The notes under the pieces are model-generated. The model did no database searches. It was not told the origin of the DNA and saw only the letters and a program-made list of their open reading frames with translations. 64,000 nucleotides of DNA from Pseudomonas benzenivorans (GTDB taxonomy: Bacteria; Pseudomonadota; Gammaproteobacteria; Pseudomonadales; Pseudomonadaceae), in the NCBI RefSeq assembly GCF_024397895.1, contig NZ_CP073346.1, positions 434,001-498,000 of the forward strand. Reading direction: 5' to 3'. Made by a program: the position numbers and the translations under genes. Shown here one piece after another: positions 1 to 8,965 of the stretch (positions are counted from its first letter, which is position 1; the number at the start of each line of letters is the position of its first letter).

Positions 1-419
1 CTCTGAGTGCACATCGATTGAATTGGGTCAGGTCTTTCCTGTGTGGTGGTCTTTGATCCTGTTGGCCGGCGCCGCATGGCGATGTCCGTCCAGCAGCTGA
101 TCAATCCCTTCTAGAGCGTTCGTGTATGCCAGGGCGATAAGACCGGCACCCGGAAACTGTCTGGGGCACCGCTTCGTTTCTTGGCGGTTCCGGATAAGCC
201 GAGAGATAACGCGCCTGCTCTTTCGCTTGTCCAGTTTCCCTGGAGATGGGTTTTCACAACTCTGTTGAAAACAACTAAACCGCTTTCCGTCTGCAGCGAA
301 AAACACCCCACCGGGAAACAGGCTGGATGTATTCATCTGATTGCCTCCTGGCCAGTTGGCCGTGTTGGCGACGGTGGAGGAGCCGTGCCCCGCGTGGAGA
401 GCACGACTCCAACCGGACA
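1..419. other. Intergenic or unassigned left edge
   Basis: I see no supportable gene here. Open frames exist on both strands, but their translations are arginine- and proline-rich and match no family I recognise. The stretch lies 3' of creatinase copy 1 on the minus strand, so it may carry that gene's transcript end, though no clear hairpin plus T-tract is visible. Confidence 0.5.
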
Positions 420-1631
420 TCACTTACGAATGATGTTCTTCTCCGGCCCGTACGGGAACTTGGTGATGTTCTCCGCGCCCTGTTCGTTGACGATCAGGAT
501 GTCGTGCTCGCGGTAGCCACCAGCACCCGGACGACCTTCCGGCAGCATGATCATCGGCTCCATGGACACCACCATGCCCGGCTGCAGCACCGTGTCGATG
601 TCCTCGCGCAGCTCCAGCCCGGCTTCGCGGCCGTAGTAGTGGCTGAGGGTGCCGAAGGAGTGGCCGTAGCCGAAGGTGCGGTACTGCAGCAGGTCGTGCT
701 TGAGGAAGATCTCGTTCAGCTCACGGGCGATATCGCTGCAGCGCATGCCCGGCTTGATCAGCTTGAGACCCGCCTCGTGCACTTCGACGTTGGCCAGCCA
801 CAGACGCAGGTGGTCGTCAGAGCAGTGGTCGAGGAACAGGGTGCGCTCCAGCGCGGTGTAGTAGCCGGCGATCATCGGGAAGCAGTTCAGGCTGAGGATG
901 TCGCCCTTGTTCACCTTGCGGGTGGTCACCGGGTTGTGCGCGCCGTCGGTGTTGATGCCGGACTGGAACCAGGTCCAGGTGTCCATCAGCTCGACGTCCG
1001 GGAAGGTACGGGCGATCTCGCGCACCATGGCCTGGGTGGCATGCAGGGCCACTTCGTACTCCGGCACCTGGTCACGCAGCGCTTCTACGACGGCGGCGCC
1101 ACCGATGTCGGCGATGCGCGCACCGTGACGGATCATCTCGTGCTCTTCGGCGGACTTGATCATGCGCATGCCCATGCACGGGGCAGCGATGTCGACCAGC
1201 TCGGCGTCCGGGTAGCGGTCGGCCAGCTTGGCGCGGTTCTGCAGGTTGATGTGGTCGTACTCGATGCCGATGCGGCGTGCCTTCGGCAGCGCCTGCTGGA
1301 TGGCGACGAAGTAGTTGTCGCGCTGCCAGTCGGTGTAGACGATGTTGTCGGTGCCGGCGGTGCGGCGCCACGGCTGGCCACCGTCGATGTTGGCGCTGAT
1401 GCTGACCACCGCGTCCTGGGTCACCACCAGGGCGTAGGGACGACCGAAGGAGCAGAACAGGAAGTCGCTGTAGTAGTTGATGTTGTGGTACGAGGTGAAG
1501 ACCGCGGCGTCGATGTCCTGGGCGGCCATGTGGGCGCGCAGTTTGGCCTGGCGGTTGGCATACTCCTGGGCGGAGAAGGTGGAGTTGACCTTTTCGCCGT
1601 TCTGAATCCGGATCGTCTTGGGCATCTGCAT
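420..1631 (-). CDS. creA: Creatinase (creatine amidinohydrolase), copy 1
   Basis: This enzyme hydrolyses creatine to sarcosine and urea in the cytoplasm. The 403-residue length and the sequence closely follow Pseudomonas putida creatinase as I remember it. It has the 'pita-bread' M24 peptidase-like fold but is not a metalloprotease. The catalytic residues described for the P. putida enzyme fall at the same numbers: His232 (in AHNPV), Glu262 (in ALERT) and Glu358 (in SMEPM). I chose the ATG at 1631 because it starts the known MQMPKT N-terminus; the open frame runs about 29 codons further upstream without homology. The promoter region contains a 19-bp motif shared with creatininase, creatinase copy 2 and serine dehydratase. 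Creatininase and a BCCT transporter lie just upstream on the same strand. A nearly identical second copy lies about 33 kb away. Confidence 0.96.
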   Translation of the reverse strand: MQMPKTIRIQNGEKVNSTFSAQEYANRQAKLRAHMAAQDIDAAVFTSYHNINYYSDFLFCSFGRPYALVVTQDAVVSISANIDGGQPWRRTAGTDNIVYTDWQRDNYFVAIQQALPKARRIGIEYDHINLQNRAKLADRYPDAELVDIAAPCMGMRMIKSAEEHEMIRHGARIADIGGAAVVEALRDQVPEYEVALHATQAMVREIARTFPDVELMDTWTWFQSGINTDGAHNPVTTRKVNKGDILSLNCFPMIAGYYTALERTLFLDHCSDDHLRLWLANVEVHEAGLKLIKPGMRCSDIARELNEIFLKHDLLQYRTFGYGHSFGTLSHYYGREAGLELREDIDTVLQPGMVVSMEPMIMLPEGRPGAGGYREHDILIVNEQGAENITKFPYGPEKNIIRK

Positions 1632-1755
1632 GGCGTGAATCCTTTTTGTTTTCCAGTGACTCGGTCCGCCGGAATGGGGAGCCGTTGGAAAGCATTGCAC
1701 CAGATGCACTTCTGCCATTTTTGTGCGTTCCCGACCCGAAATTGGTCAGATCCGC
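430..1755. repeat. Long direct repeat, copy A (creatinase plus promoter)
   Basis: About 1.3 kb is repeated in the same orientation at 33890-35212. Within the coding part I count three single-base differences and one 3-bp indel. Identity continues through the gene start into the upstream motif near 1732-1750, with a short divergent patch around 1664-1675. The pattern indicates a recent duplication or ongoing gene conversion. Confidence 0.93.
1732..1750 (-). promoter_or_regulatory. Shared 19-bp motif upstream of creatinase copy 1
   Basis: On the minus strand this reads TCTGACCAATTTCGGGTCG. The same motif lies upstream of creatininase (4541-4559), creatinase copy 2 (35189-35207) and, with changes, serine dehydratase (37990-38008). 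Its near edge is 101 bp from the start codon here. A TGCAAT element, a plausible -10 box, lies at a fixed offset 33 bp downstream of it in the creatinases and creatininase. No good -35 box is visible, as expected for an activator-dependent promoter. The encoded CahR/GbdR-type AraC protein is the likely binder (inference). Confidence 0.6.
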
Positions 1756-1871
1756 TTCCCTTCTCTCGATGCTCTAAGGCCTGAGCGTCCCTCGGTCTAT
1801 CGCGTCTCTCCTGACGCCTGCCGTCACACTCCACACGGCCTCTGTTGAGCACAACACGGAGCACTGACAGC

Positions 1872-1907
1872 ACAAAGCCACGGCCTACTCCAGGTCCGTG
1901 GCTTTGT
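1872..1907. terminator. Perfect 12-bp stem-loop
   Basis: The arms ACAAAGCCACGG (1872-1883) and CCGTGGCTTTGT (1896-1907) are perfectly complementary around a 12-base loop. The hairpin lies 65-100 bases past the stop of the BCCT transporter gene and before the creatinase promoter. It probably ends the creatininase-transporter transcript. The T-tract is short, so termination strength is uncertain. Confidence 0.55.
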
Positions 1908-1926
1908 TCTTACGGGCGTTTCACTA

Positions 1927-1944
1927 GGCACCCGTACGGGTGCC
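1927..1944. repeat. 18-bp perfect palindrome
   Basis: GGCACCCGTACGGGTGCC is self-complementary over its full length. It lies between the transporter stop codon and the hairpin at 1872-1907. It could be a protein-binding site or part of the transcript end. No other copy was noticed in the window. Confidence 0.4.
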
Positions 1945-1971
1945 AGTATGGCGACCACCCTGATTTCAGAC

Positions 1972-3612
1972 TCAGTCCTTGGCGATGCTCTCTTGCCGCA
2001 ACGCCTTCACCAGGCTCAGGCACATCAGCAGCATGATCACGGAGAACGGCAGCGCACTGGCGATAGCGGCAGTCTGCAGTGTGGCCAGCGAAGCCGCCCC
2101 CCCGGCCACCAGCAGCACGCCCGCTACCAGTCCCTGCTGCACACCCCAGAACACTCGATGGCGGGCCGCGGTATGCACAGCACCATGGGACATGATGGTC
2201 GTCATCACCAAGGTCGCCGAGTCCGAAGACGTGATGAAGTAGGTAGCAACCAGTACCGCGCCCAACCAGAGTGCCATGGTGCCCAAGCCACCCAGCGACA
2301 TGGAGTCGACAGTGGCGAAGAAGGCATTGGCCACATCCTTGGAAACCGCGGCACTGATGCCCCCGTCGGCAAACAGCTCATTGCTCACCGCCGTACCACC
2401 GAAGGCGACGACCCAGATGAAGGTCAGCAGCGAGGACACGCCGATTACGCCGAAAATGAACTCGCGGATGGTGCGGCCGCGGGAAACGCGGGCGATGAAC
2501 ACGCCAACGAAAGGCGCCCAGGACAGCCACCAGCCCCAATAGAACACCGTCCACCAACCCTGCCAGCTTGATTTCCAGCCTTCCCACTTGGCCGGGTCCT
2601 GATGGCTGGCGTCGGTCCAGAAGCTCATTTCGATGAAACTTGCCAGGTAATCGCCGGTGGCATCGACCAGCGACATGATCAGGTAACGCGTTGGTCCCCA
2701 GATGAAGAAGAACAATACGAGCGCCACGGTCAGCCAGATATTCAGCTCGCTGAGGCGTTTGACTCCTCGATCCACGCCAGACACCGCGGAGATCATCGCC
2801 ACCAGGGTGATCACGGCGATTATCGCCAGCTGCACCACCACCGAACTGTCCAGTCCGACCAGGCGGCTCAGACCCGCGTTGATCTGCTGCGCACCAAGGC
2901 CCAGAGAAGTTGCAACGCCGAAGATGGTGGCAAGAATGGCCATGATGTCCACGGTGTGGCCGAGGGCGCCATCCATGCGCTTGCCAAACAACGGCCGCAG
3001 TGTGGAGCGGATGGTCAGCGGCAATCCCTTGCGATACGCGGCATAGGCCAGCGCCAGGGCCACGATGCAGTAGATCGACCAGGCGTGCAGCCCCCAGTGG
3101 AAAAAGGTGATACGCATGGCACTTTCCGCCGCTTCTGGGCTCATGCCCTCGGCCGCAAACGGGTTGCTCTGCAAGTGAAAGATCGGCTCGGCGATGCTCC
3201 AGAAGATCAGCCCGATGCCCTGGCCGGCGGAAAACACCATGGCGAACCAGGAGAAATAGCCATATTGCGGCTTCTCGTCGGCGTGCCCGAGGCGGATGCT
3301 GCCGAAGCGGCTGAACGCCAGCCAACCGTTGAAGAGCAGGAACAACGCGGCGATCAGCACGTAGTACCAGGTGAAGTAGTAGGTGATGCCGCTGCGGACC
3401 CGATCGAAGAGTGCCGCCGCTTCCTCCTGGAATCCCAGTACCGCGAAGATCACGCCGACGATAATCGCCAGTGAACCAAGGGTGACAACTGGATTGAGGC
3501 CCTTGAGCCAGGGACTCTGCGAGATCGCTACACTAACCTCGTGTAAGTCACTCTTGAAATCGTGACTCAACAGCGTGGGCGCGGCCTCGACCGCGCATTC
3601 TTCTGGTTTCAT
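1972..3612 (-). CDS. BCCT-family transporter, probable creatinine/creatine or betaine uptake
   Basis: This 546-residue inner-membrane protein has the 12-helix betaine/carnitine/choline transporter (BCCT) pattern. Family hallmarks are the GQGIGLIFWSIAEP stretch in the helix that lines the substrate site and the WAPFVGVFIARVSRGRTIRE signature. The ATG at 3612 is preceded by AGAGGG with a 7-base spacer, which favours it over an upstream start. The gene begins 57 bp after creatininase on the same strand, so the two are probably co-transcribed. BCCT substrates are normally quaternary or sulfonium betaines; transport of creatinine or creatine is inferred only from the neighbours. Confidence 0.88.
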   Translation of the reverse strand: MKPEECAVEAAPTLLSHDFKSDLHEVSVAISQSPWLKGLNPVVTLGSLAIIVGVIFAVLGFQEEAAALFDRVRSGITYYFTWYYVLIAALFLLFNGWLAFSRFGSIRLGHADEKPQYGYFSWFAMVFSAGQGIGLIFWSIAEPIFHLQSNPFAAEGMSPEAAESAMRITFFHWGLHAWSIYCIVALALAYAAYRKGLPLTIRSTLRPLFGKRMDGALGHTVDIMAILATIFGVATSLGLGAQQINAGLSRLVGLDSSVVVQLAIIAVITLVAMISAVSGVDRGVKRLSELNIWLTVALVLFFFIWGPTRYLIMSLVDATGDYLASFIEMSFWTDASHQDPAKWEGWKSSWQGWWTVFYWGWWLSWAPFVGVFIARVSRGRTIREFIFGVIGVSSLLTFIWVVAFGGTAVSNELFADGGISAAVSKDVANAFFATVDSMSLGGLGTMALWLGAVLVATYFITSSDSATLVMTTIMSHGAVHTAARHRVFWGVQQGLVAGVLLVAGGAASLATLQTAAIASALPFSVIMLLMCLSLVKALRQESIAKD

Positions 3613-3668
3613 GTTACAGCCCTCTGATTGTTTTTGTGGGTGCTGGTCAAACGTACGCGGCGGCCGGA

Positions 3669-4454
3669 TCAAGACATCGGTTCGAATGCCTCCTGCAGCG
3701 CGGCAGCGATTCCCGCGACACAGACCTCAAGGATCAACTCCCCCTTTTCCCGGCTGGCGCCGCGCGCGGAGGAAAGGGTGCCGGACGCAGGCGTTCGCTG
3801 CGGCACGATGGGGAAGACGTCATAGGGGGGGAAACTTGCAGGGGGATGATCGACGACACGGGTCATGTCGACGAGCTCGGGGTACAACGCCAACATCAAC
3901 GAGGTCTCGAACACACCGCCATGCTCGATGTCCCAGCCGAGGAAGCCCTCAGGGTAAAGCTGGGTGATTACCTGCGGATCGTTCACGAAATCCCAGTAGG
4001 ACAGCAGCACCACCTTGAAATCGTCGATGCCTGCGTAACGCAACTCGCGCAGGGCAAGGTCGATCCCCTCGACGACGAACATCGAGTTCTCGTAGTGCCC
4101 GTTCATCAGGGCCAGCCTGCGCGCACCATGTCGTGCGAGCTCGCGGATGATGTCCTGCACCGTGCTGGTGAGGGTGGCGCCATCCAGACTGGTGGTGCCA
4201 GGAAAGTGATTGCCGCCGCCGGACTTCTGTTGCGACTTGTATCCATATTGCAGTCCCGGCAGGACCAGTGCGCCAATACGCTCGGCAACCCGCTTGCATA
4301 CGGCGGTGGGCAGCAGCACATCGACGTTCATGCACATATGGTGACCGTGCTGCTCCAGTGCACCTACCGGCAACATCAGCACGCAATCGCCTTGGCCGAC
4401 CTTGGCTTCGTACTCCTTCCAGGTCAGCTCGCCTACAAAAACGCTTTTGGTCAT
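3669..4454 (-). CDS. crnA: Creatininase (creatinine amidohydrolase)
   Basis: This enzyme reversibly opens creatinine to creatine, supplying the neighbouring creatinase. It has 261 residues, close to P. putida creatininase, and the known binuclear metal ligands fall at the same numbers: Glu34, His36, Asp45, His120 and Glu122. The ATG at 4454 has CAGGAGA just upstream and gives the family N-terminus MTKSVFVGEL. The promoter holds the same 19-bp motif as the creatinase genes. It is the first gene of a probable two-gene operon with the BCCT transporter. Confidence 0.96.
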   Translation of the reverse strand: MTKSVFVGELTWKEYEAKVGQGDCVLMLPVGALEQHGHHMCMNVDVLLPTAVCKRVAERIGALVLPGLQYGYKSQQKSGGGNHFPGTTSLDGATLTSTVQDIIRELARHGARRLALMNGHYENSMFVVEGIDLALRELRYAGIDDFKVVLLSYWDFVNDPQVITQLYPEGFLGWDIEHGGVFETSLMLALYPELVDMTRVVDHPPASFPPYDVFPIVPQRTPASGTLSSARGASREKGELILEVCVAGIAAALQEAFEPMS

Positions 4455-4518
4455 CGATTCGTCTCCTGAGCGTGCGGGCACTGATGGCCCTTCCTGCTTG
4501 GCATTGCAGCAAATTCAA

Positions 4519-5112
4519 AGGGGCGGCTTTTGTAAGTATCCGACCCGAAATTGGCCAGACTCGACAACCAAGTCGCCGGCCAGGGCCTGGAAGGATGAAT
4601 CTTTGGCCTCCTGCCGCGCCCTGAAGGCCGCTGCGGCGGCAGCCAATATGCGCGGTCAGACCAGCTGGGGGATGTGAATGGGATATATGGAGAGGCGAAG
4701 GCCTAGAGTCGCCTCAGCCTGGCTGGCGTGACGCGTCCTTACCGACTCGAAACCGACGTGCCCGGTATCTAGCGACCTACCAGTGAGATTGAAAAGCGCT
4801 GCCTTCGGAACGCATTGAACGAGGTACCAAGGTTTGGTTGCACGCCATCGCGAAGCTATGCGATGGCGTAGTGGAGAACATCTTCGTGATCTCTGGGGTC
4901 GGACGGAGGAGATGCCCACTCGGCCATCGTGCCGACAGTCCCGCCTGTACCTAAGTAGCCGCTCGCTGCGCAAATAGTCAGGGCCAGCCCGAAATGGCCG
5001 AACCTGCTAGCACGCTTAACCACGGGTTTGTCACGACAGGGACTGCCCTCCAGCGACAGCAGCGCGTAGGAGAGCCACAGAACGTCCAGAAACTCGCAGA
5101 TATGCCGCCCTT
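4519..5112. other. Intergenic region with a 9-bp inverted repeat
   Basis: No confident gene. The right-hand part carries a perfect inverted repeat (4843-4851 and 4860-4868, 8-base loop) located 3' of pcaD. The left part contains the creatininase promoter motif. A minus-strand frame from about 5116 to 4856 has one hydrophobic stretch and could be a decayed membrane-protein remnant, but I cannot assign it. Confidence 0.4.
4541..4559 (-). promoter_or_regulatory. Shared 19-bp motif upstream of creatininase
   Basis: On the minus strand this reads TCTGGCCAATTTCGGGTCG, differing at one position from the creatinase sites. Its near edge is 87 bp from the start codon. The GCATTGCA block (plus strand) lies at exactly the same 39-bp offset from the motif as in front of both creatinase genes. 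Confidence 0.6.
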
Positions 5113-5901
5113 TCAACCCCTCAGAAAGTCCAGCACGGGCTGCGTGAAAGCCTCACCGGCCTCGACATTGGACAGGTGCGCCGCTGGCAGCTCGAGTAGC
5201 CGCGCCCCCGGGATACGCTCCGCCATGAAGCGACCATCGGCCACCGTGGTGACCGGGTCGGCGCTGCCGGCGACGATCAGGGTCGGAGTCCGAATCGACT
5301 CGAGTTGCTCGCGGTAGTCGGCATCGCGCACCGCCGCGCAGTTCGCCGCATAGCCGCGGGAAGATGTCTGCGCCAGCATCGCCACCACGGCTTCGACCCG
5401 GGCGGGCTCGGCTGCGGCAAAGCCGGCAGTGAACCAGCGCGCGATGGAGGCATCGCGCAAGGCCTGCATGGCCGCCTGGCCATCGCGCAACACGCTGTCG
5501 ATGCGCGGGTTCCACACCTCGGGACTGGCGATCTTGGCTGCGGTGTTGCACAGCACCAGCTTGTCCAGGCGCTCGCCGGCGTCGATTGCCAGCCACTGGC
5601 CGATCAGGCCACCCATGGACAGACCGCAGAAATGCGCCTTGGCAATATCCAGGGCATCGAGCAACGCCAGTACGTCGCGGCCATTCTGCTCGATGCTGTA
5701 TAAGCCATCGCTGACCAGCGAGTGGCCATGGCCGCGGGTGTCATAGCGCAACACACGGAAATGCTCGGTGAAGGCTGGCATCTGCGCATCCCACATGTGC
5801 AGGTCCGTGCCCAGGGAGTTGGACAAGACCAGTACCGGCGCGCCTGCCGGCCCTTCGAGCTGATAATTCAGTGCACCGTCGGCGAGTTGGACAACCGGCA
5901 T
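5113..5901 (-). CDS. pcaD: 3-oxoadipate enol-lactonase
   Basis: It hydrolyses 3-oxoadipate enol-lactone to 3-oxoadipate, the step that follows muconolactone isomerase (CatC). This is an alpha/beta-hydrolase of 262 residues, with nucleophile Ser95 in the GLSMGG elbow, an Asp in GSADPVTT and a His in AAHLSN near the C-terminus. The ATG at 5901 is preceded by GAGGAA at 7 bases; an upstream ATG at 5928 is possible but has a weaker site. It is the last gene of the pcaI-pcaJ-pcaF-pcaD run, about 100 bp after pcaF, and completes the route from catechol to 3-oxoadipate together with the cat genes. Confidence 0.94.
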   Translation of the reverse strand: MPVVQLADGALNYQLEGPAGAPVLVLSNSLGTDLHMWDAQMPAFTEHFRVLRYDTRGHGHSLVSDGLYSIEQNGRDVLALLDALDIAKAHFCGLSMGGLIGQWLAIDAGERLDKLVLCNTAAKIASPEVWNPRIDSVLRDGQAAMQALRDASIARWFTAGFAAAEPARVEAVVAMLAQTSSRGYAANCAAVRDADYREQLESIRTPTLIVAGSADPVTTVADGRFMAERIPGARLLELPAAHLSNVEAGEAFTQPVLDFLRG

Positions 5902-6000
5902 TTGGCGATTCCTCACTAGAACATTCATTACAGGAGGCCGACCCGCGTTGCGCAACTGGCTCTGCGTGCGCCCGGGTCGCCCATCATCAACTATCGCGGT

Positions 6001-7206
6001 TCACACCCGCTCGATGGCCAGCGCCAGGCCCTGGCCGACGCCCACGCACATGGTCGCCAGGCCGCGCTTGCCGCCGGATTTCTCCAGCTGATGCAGGGCG
6101 GTCAGCACCAGGCGCGCGCCGCTCATGCCCAGGGGGTGACCCAAGGCGATGGCACCGCCATTCGGGTTGACCTGGGCCGCTTCGTCGGCCAGGCCCAGGT
6201 CGCGCAGCACCGCCAGGCCCTGGCTGGCGAAGGCCTCGTTGAGCTCGATCACGTCGAAATCGGCGACGCCGAGATTCAGCCGCTCGCACAGCTTGCGCAC
6301 CGCCGGCACCGGGCCATAGCCCATGATGCGCGGCGCCACACCGGCGCTGGCCATGCCCAATACCCGCGCACGCGGTGTCAGGCCGTGTTTGCGCACCGCC
6401 TCGGCACTGGCCAGGATCAGCGCCGCGGCGCCATCGTTGACCCCGGAAGCGTTGCCGGCGGTGACCGTCTTGTCCGGGCCGTTGACCGGCTTGAGCTTGG
6501 TCAGGACCTCCAGGGTGGTGTCGGGGCGCAGGTGCTCGTCCTGCTCGATGACGGTATCGCCCTTCCTGCCCTTGATCACCACCGGGACTATCTCCTCGGC
6601 GAAGAAGCCAGCGGCCTGGGCGGCGGCGGCGCGCTGCTGGCTGCGCAGGGCGAAGGCGTCCTGGTCGGCGCGACTCACCTGGTAGTCGTCGGCGACGTTA
6701 TCGGCAGTCTGTGGCATGGCATCCACGCCGTACTGCGCCTTCATCAGCGGGTTGATGAAGCGCCAGCCGATGGTGGTGTCCTCGATCTTCTGAGTGCGGC
6801 CGTAGGCGCTGTCGGCCTTGCCCATCACATAGGGAGCGCGCGACATGGACTCGACGCCGCCGGCGATGGCCAGCTCCATCTCGCCGCTGGCGATGGCGCG
6901 GAACGCCGTGCCAATCGCATCCATGCCCGAGGCGCACAAGCGGTTGAGGGTCACCCCTGGCACCGAGTCCGGCAGGCCGGCCAACAGCAAGGCCATGCGC
7001 GCGACGTTGCGATTGTCCTCGCCGGCCTGGTTGGCGCAACCGAGAAATACCTCATCCACCTGGCTCAGGTCGAGCTGCGGGTTGCGCGCGATCAGCGCCT
7101 TGAGCGGCACCGCCGCCAGGTCGTCGGCACGCACGGTTGCCAGACCGCCGCCGAAGCGACCGATGGGCGTGCGCACGGCATCGCAGATATAGACGTCGCG
7201 GCTCAT
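6001..7206 (-). CDS. pcaF: 3-oxoadipyl-CoA thiolase
   Basis: It cleaves 3-oxoadipyl-CoA with CoA to succinyl-CoA and acetyl-CoA, the final step of the 3-oxoadipate pathway. It has 401 residues, standard for the thiolase family. The acylated Cys91 lies in [12 protein letters not shown], the His in [11 protein letters not shown], and the second catalytic Cys (about 387) in MCVGVGQG. The start codon overlaps the pcaJ stop as ATGA, which indicates translational coupling. A general acetyl-CoA acyltransferase is the alternative, but the pathway context supports PcaF. Confidence 0.95.
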   Translation of the reverse strand: MSRDVYICDAVRTPIGRFGGGLATVRADDLAAVPLKALIARNPQLDLSQVDEVFLGCANQAGEDNRNVARMALLLAGLPDSVPGVTLNRLCASGMDAIGTAFRAIASGEMELAIAGGVESMSRAPYVMGKADSAYGRTQKIEDTTIGWRFINPLMKAQYGVDAMPQTADNVADDYQVSRADQDAFALRSQQRAAAAQAAGFFAEEIVPVVIKGRKGDTVIEQDEHLRPDTTLEVLTKLKPVNGPDKTVTAGNASGVNDGAAALILASAEAVRKHGLTPRARVLGMASAGVAPRIMGYGPVPAVRKLCERLNLGVADFDVIELNEAFASQGLAVLRDLGLADEAAQVNPNGGAIALGHPLGMSGARLVLTALHQLEKSGGKRGLATMCVGVGQGLALAIERV

Positions 7207-7985
7207 TCCTCACCCCCGGCCTGGCCGTGGGCGGCCGCGGTGCGGGCTTCCAGGGCACGCAGGGCTTCGAGCTCGACGGCAGTTGGGGCGGCGGTCTCGG
7301 CGACGCTGTCGGCGAAGCGAATGGCCCAGCCGGTGGCGGCCACTACCTGCTCGCGGGTCACCCCCGGGTGCAGCGAGGTGACGATGAACTCGTTGGTGCC
7401 GGCTTCCGGCTCCATGATGCACAGGTCGGTGATGATGCCCACAGGGCCGGCGCCGGGCAGGCCCAGCTGCTGGCGGTGGTCGCCGCCCTCGCCATGGCCG
7501 ACCGAGGTGATGAAGGCCAGCTTGTCGACGAAGGTGCGGTGCGACTGCTTGAGGATGATCAGCACCTGCTTGGCGGAGCCGGCAATCTCCGGCGCGCCGC
7601 CGGCGCCCGGCAGGCGCACCTTGGGTGCGTGGTAGTCGCCGATCACCGTGGTGTTGATGTTGCCGTACTTGTCGACCTGGGCGGCGCCGAGGAAGCCGAC
7701 GTCGATGCGCCCGCCCTGCAGCCAGTAACGGAAGATCTCGCCGGTGGGCACCACGGTGTCGGCGGTCTCGGCCAGCTCGCCGTCGCCGATCGACAGCGGC
7801 AGCACGCTGGGCTTGGCGCCGATCGGGCCGGATTCGTAGATCAGTACCACGTCCGGCGAGGACGTCAGGCGCGCCAGGTTGGCGGCCTTGGACGGCAGGC
7901 CGATGCCGACGAAGCACACCGCGCCGTTGTTCAGGCGGCGGGCGGCGGCAACGGTCATCATTTCATTGGTGCTGTAGGCGCTCAT
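7203..7985 (-). CDS. pcaJ: 3-oxoadipate CoA-transferase subunit B (CatJ/PcaJ type)
   Basis: With PcaI it transfers CoA from succinyl-CoA to 3-oxoadipate. The 260-residue length fits the longer CatI/CatJ-type subunits rather than the shorter PcaI/PcaJ of P. putida. The ESGPIG motif contains the glutamate that family I CoA-transferases use to form the enzyme-CoA thioester. I chose the ATG at 7985, which overlaps the pcaI stop as TGATG; the frame could also open at a GTG one codon earlier. It is coupled at its 3' end to pcaF by ATGA. Confidence 0.93.
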   Translation of the reverse strand: MSAYSTNEMMTVAAARRLNNGAVCFVGIGLPSKAANLARLTSSPDVVLIYESGPIGAKPSVLPLSIGDGELAETADTVVPTGEIFRYWLQGGRIDVGFLGAAQVDKYGNINTTVIGDYHAPKVRLPGAGGAPEIAGSAKQVLIILKQSHRTFVDKLAFITSVGHGEGGDHRQQLGLPGAGPVGIITDLCIMEPEAGTNEFIVTSLHPGVTREQVVAATGWAIRFADSVAETAAPTAVELEALRALEARTAAAHGQAGGEE

Positions 7986-8842
7986 CACTTGGCCTCCTGC
8001 TGCGCGGCCAGTTTGGCCTTGAACTCTGAGAAATCGGCGGTGCCGCGGATGTATTCGTCGATCCAGGCGCTGAAGCTCTCGCGATCTCGGGCGATCGGGT
8101 CCCAGGCCTGGTAGAAGCGGTTGTCGCGCTCGGAGTAGCCCAGGGCATAGGACGGATGGGCCCCGCCCGGCACATGGCAGACCGCGGTCAGCGCCCAGCT
8201 CGGCAACACGCAGGCGTTCATCGGCGCATTCAGGTCGTCGACGATCTCCTCCACGGTGACGATGCAGCGCTTGGCCGCCAGGGCCGCCTCCTTCTGCACG
8301 CCGAGGATGCCCCAGAGCAGCACGTTGCCCTTGCGGTCGGCCTTCTGCGCATGGATCACGGTGACGTCCGGGCGCACGCTCGGCACCGCCGCCAGCACTT
8401 CGCCGGTGAACGGGCAGGTGACCGTCTTGATCAGCGGGTTGACCTTGGGCAGGTCCGAGCCGGCGTAGGCGCGCAACACGGCAAACGGCAGGCCCGAGGC
8501 GCCGGCGACATAGGCGTTGGCCAGGTCCGCATGGCTGTGTTCCTCGATTTCCAGCGGCTGCGGCCAGCCCTTCTCCACCGCGTCGCGCAGGCGGTGCAGC
8601 GAGCCGACGCCGGGGTTGCCGCCCCAGGAGAACACCAGCTTCCTGGCGCAGCCGGCACCGATCAGCAGGTCGTAGACCAGGTCCGGGGTCATGCGCACCA
8701 GGGTCAGTTCGCGCTTGTTCTGGCGGATCAGCTCATGGCTGGCGGCGGTGGGGATCAGGTGCGTGAAGCCTTCGAGGGCGACGGTGTCGCCGTCGTTGAC
8801 GAAGCGTTTGATCGCCTCGCCCAGGGAAATGATTTCGGCCAT
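7985..8842 (-). CDS. pcaI: 3-oxoadipate CoA-transferase subunit A (CatI/PcaI type)
   Basis: This is the partner subunit of PcaJ. It has 285 residues, starting MAEIISLGEAIKRF and carrying the family I CoA-transferase fold (FSWGGNPGVGSLHR near residue 80). The ATG at 8842 begins the conserved N-terminus; the open frame extends upstream without homology. It is the first gene of the pcaIJFD operon, and two inverted PcaR-type boxes lie 85-118 bp upstream. The long form of both subunits resembles CatI/CatJ of chlorocatechol-degrading Pseudomonas, so catI/catJ would be an equally good name. Confidence 0.93.
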   Translation of the reverse strand: MAEIISLGEAIKRFVNDGDTVALEGFTHLIPTAASHELIRQNKRELTLVRMTPDLVYDLLIGAGCARKLVFSWGGNPGVGSLHRLRDAVEKGWPQPLEIEEHSHADLANAYVAGASGLPFAVLRAYAGSDLPKVNPLIKTVTCPFTGEVLAAVPSVRPDVTVIHAQKADRKGNVLLWGILGVQKEAALAAKRCIVTVEEIVDDLNAPMNACVLPSWALTAVCHVPGGAHPSYALGYSERDNRFYQAWDPIARDRESFSAWIDEYIRGTADFSEFKAKLAAQQEAK

Positions 8843-8926
8843 CGGAGTTACTCTCGCTCGGTTGACGATGCCACCGGCTGAGGGTGGCGGGTGAGTCAAC
8901 GGTAAGCCGAGCGGCCCACTCAAACA

Positions 8927-8960
8927 ATCCGATAATCGCTTATCCGTGCGATTACCGAAC
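8927..8960 (-). promoter_or_regulatory. PcaR operator upstream of pcaI
   Basis: On the minus strand 8946-8960 reads GTTCGGTAATCGCAC, one mismatch from the 15-bp PcaR target I recall from P. putida (GTTCGATAATCGCAC). A second, more divergent copy in the opposite orientation lies at 8927-8941. PcaR is encoded about 18 kb away in this window, and the same core forms a perfect inverted repeat in its own promoter. The position suits activation of pcaIJFD. Confidence 0.8.
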
Positions 8961-8965
8961 ACTGT

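Noticed and set aside
28..423. A 131-codon minus-strand frame at the left edge
   Set aside because: No recognisable family, no ribosome-binding site and unusual composition; not enough to call a gene.
327..1784. A 485-codon plus-strand frame, with an equivalent at 33820-35403
   Set aside because: It is antisense to creatinase in both copies and is explained by third-position GC bias; conservation simply follows the duplication.
4985..5002. A partial match to the creatine-regulon motif (AGCCCGAAATGGCCGAAC)
   Set aside because: Several mismatches, a missing base in the core, and about 530 bp from the nearest suitable start.
4856..5116. A minus-strand frame with a hydrophobic stretch, possibly a transporter remnant
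   Set aside because: No motif could be matched to a family, so it is mentioned only in the intergenic entry.
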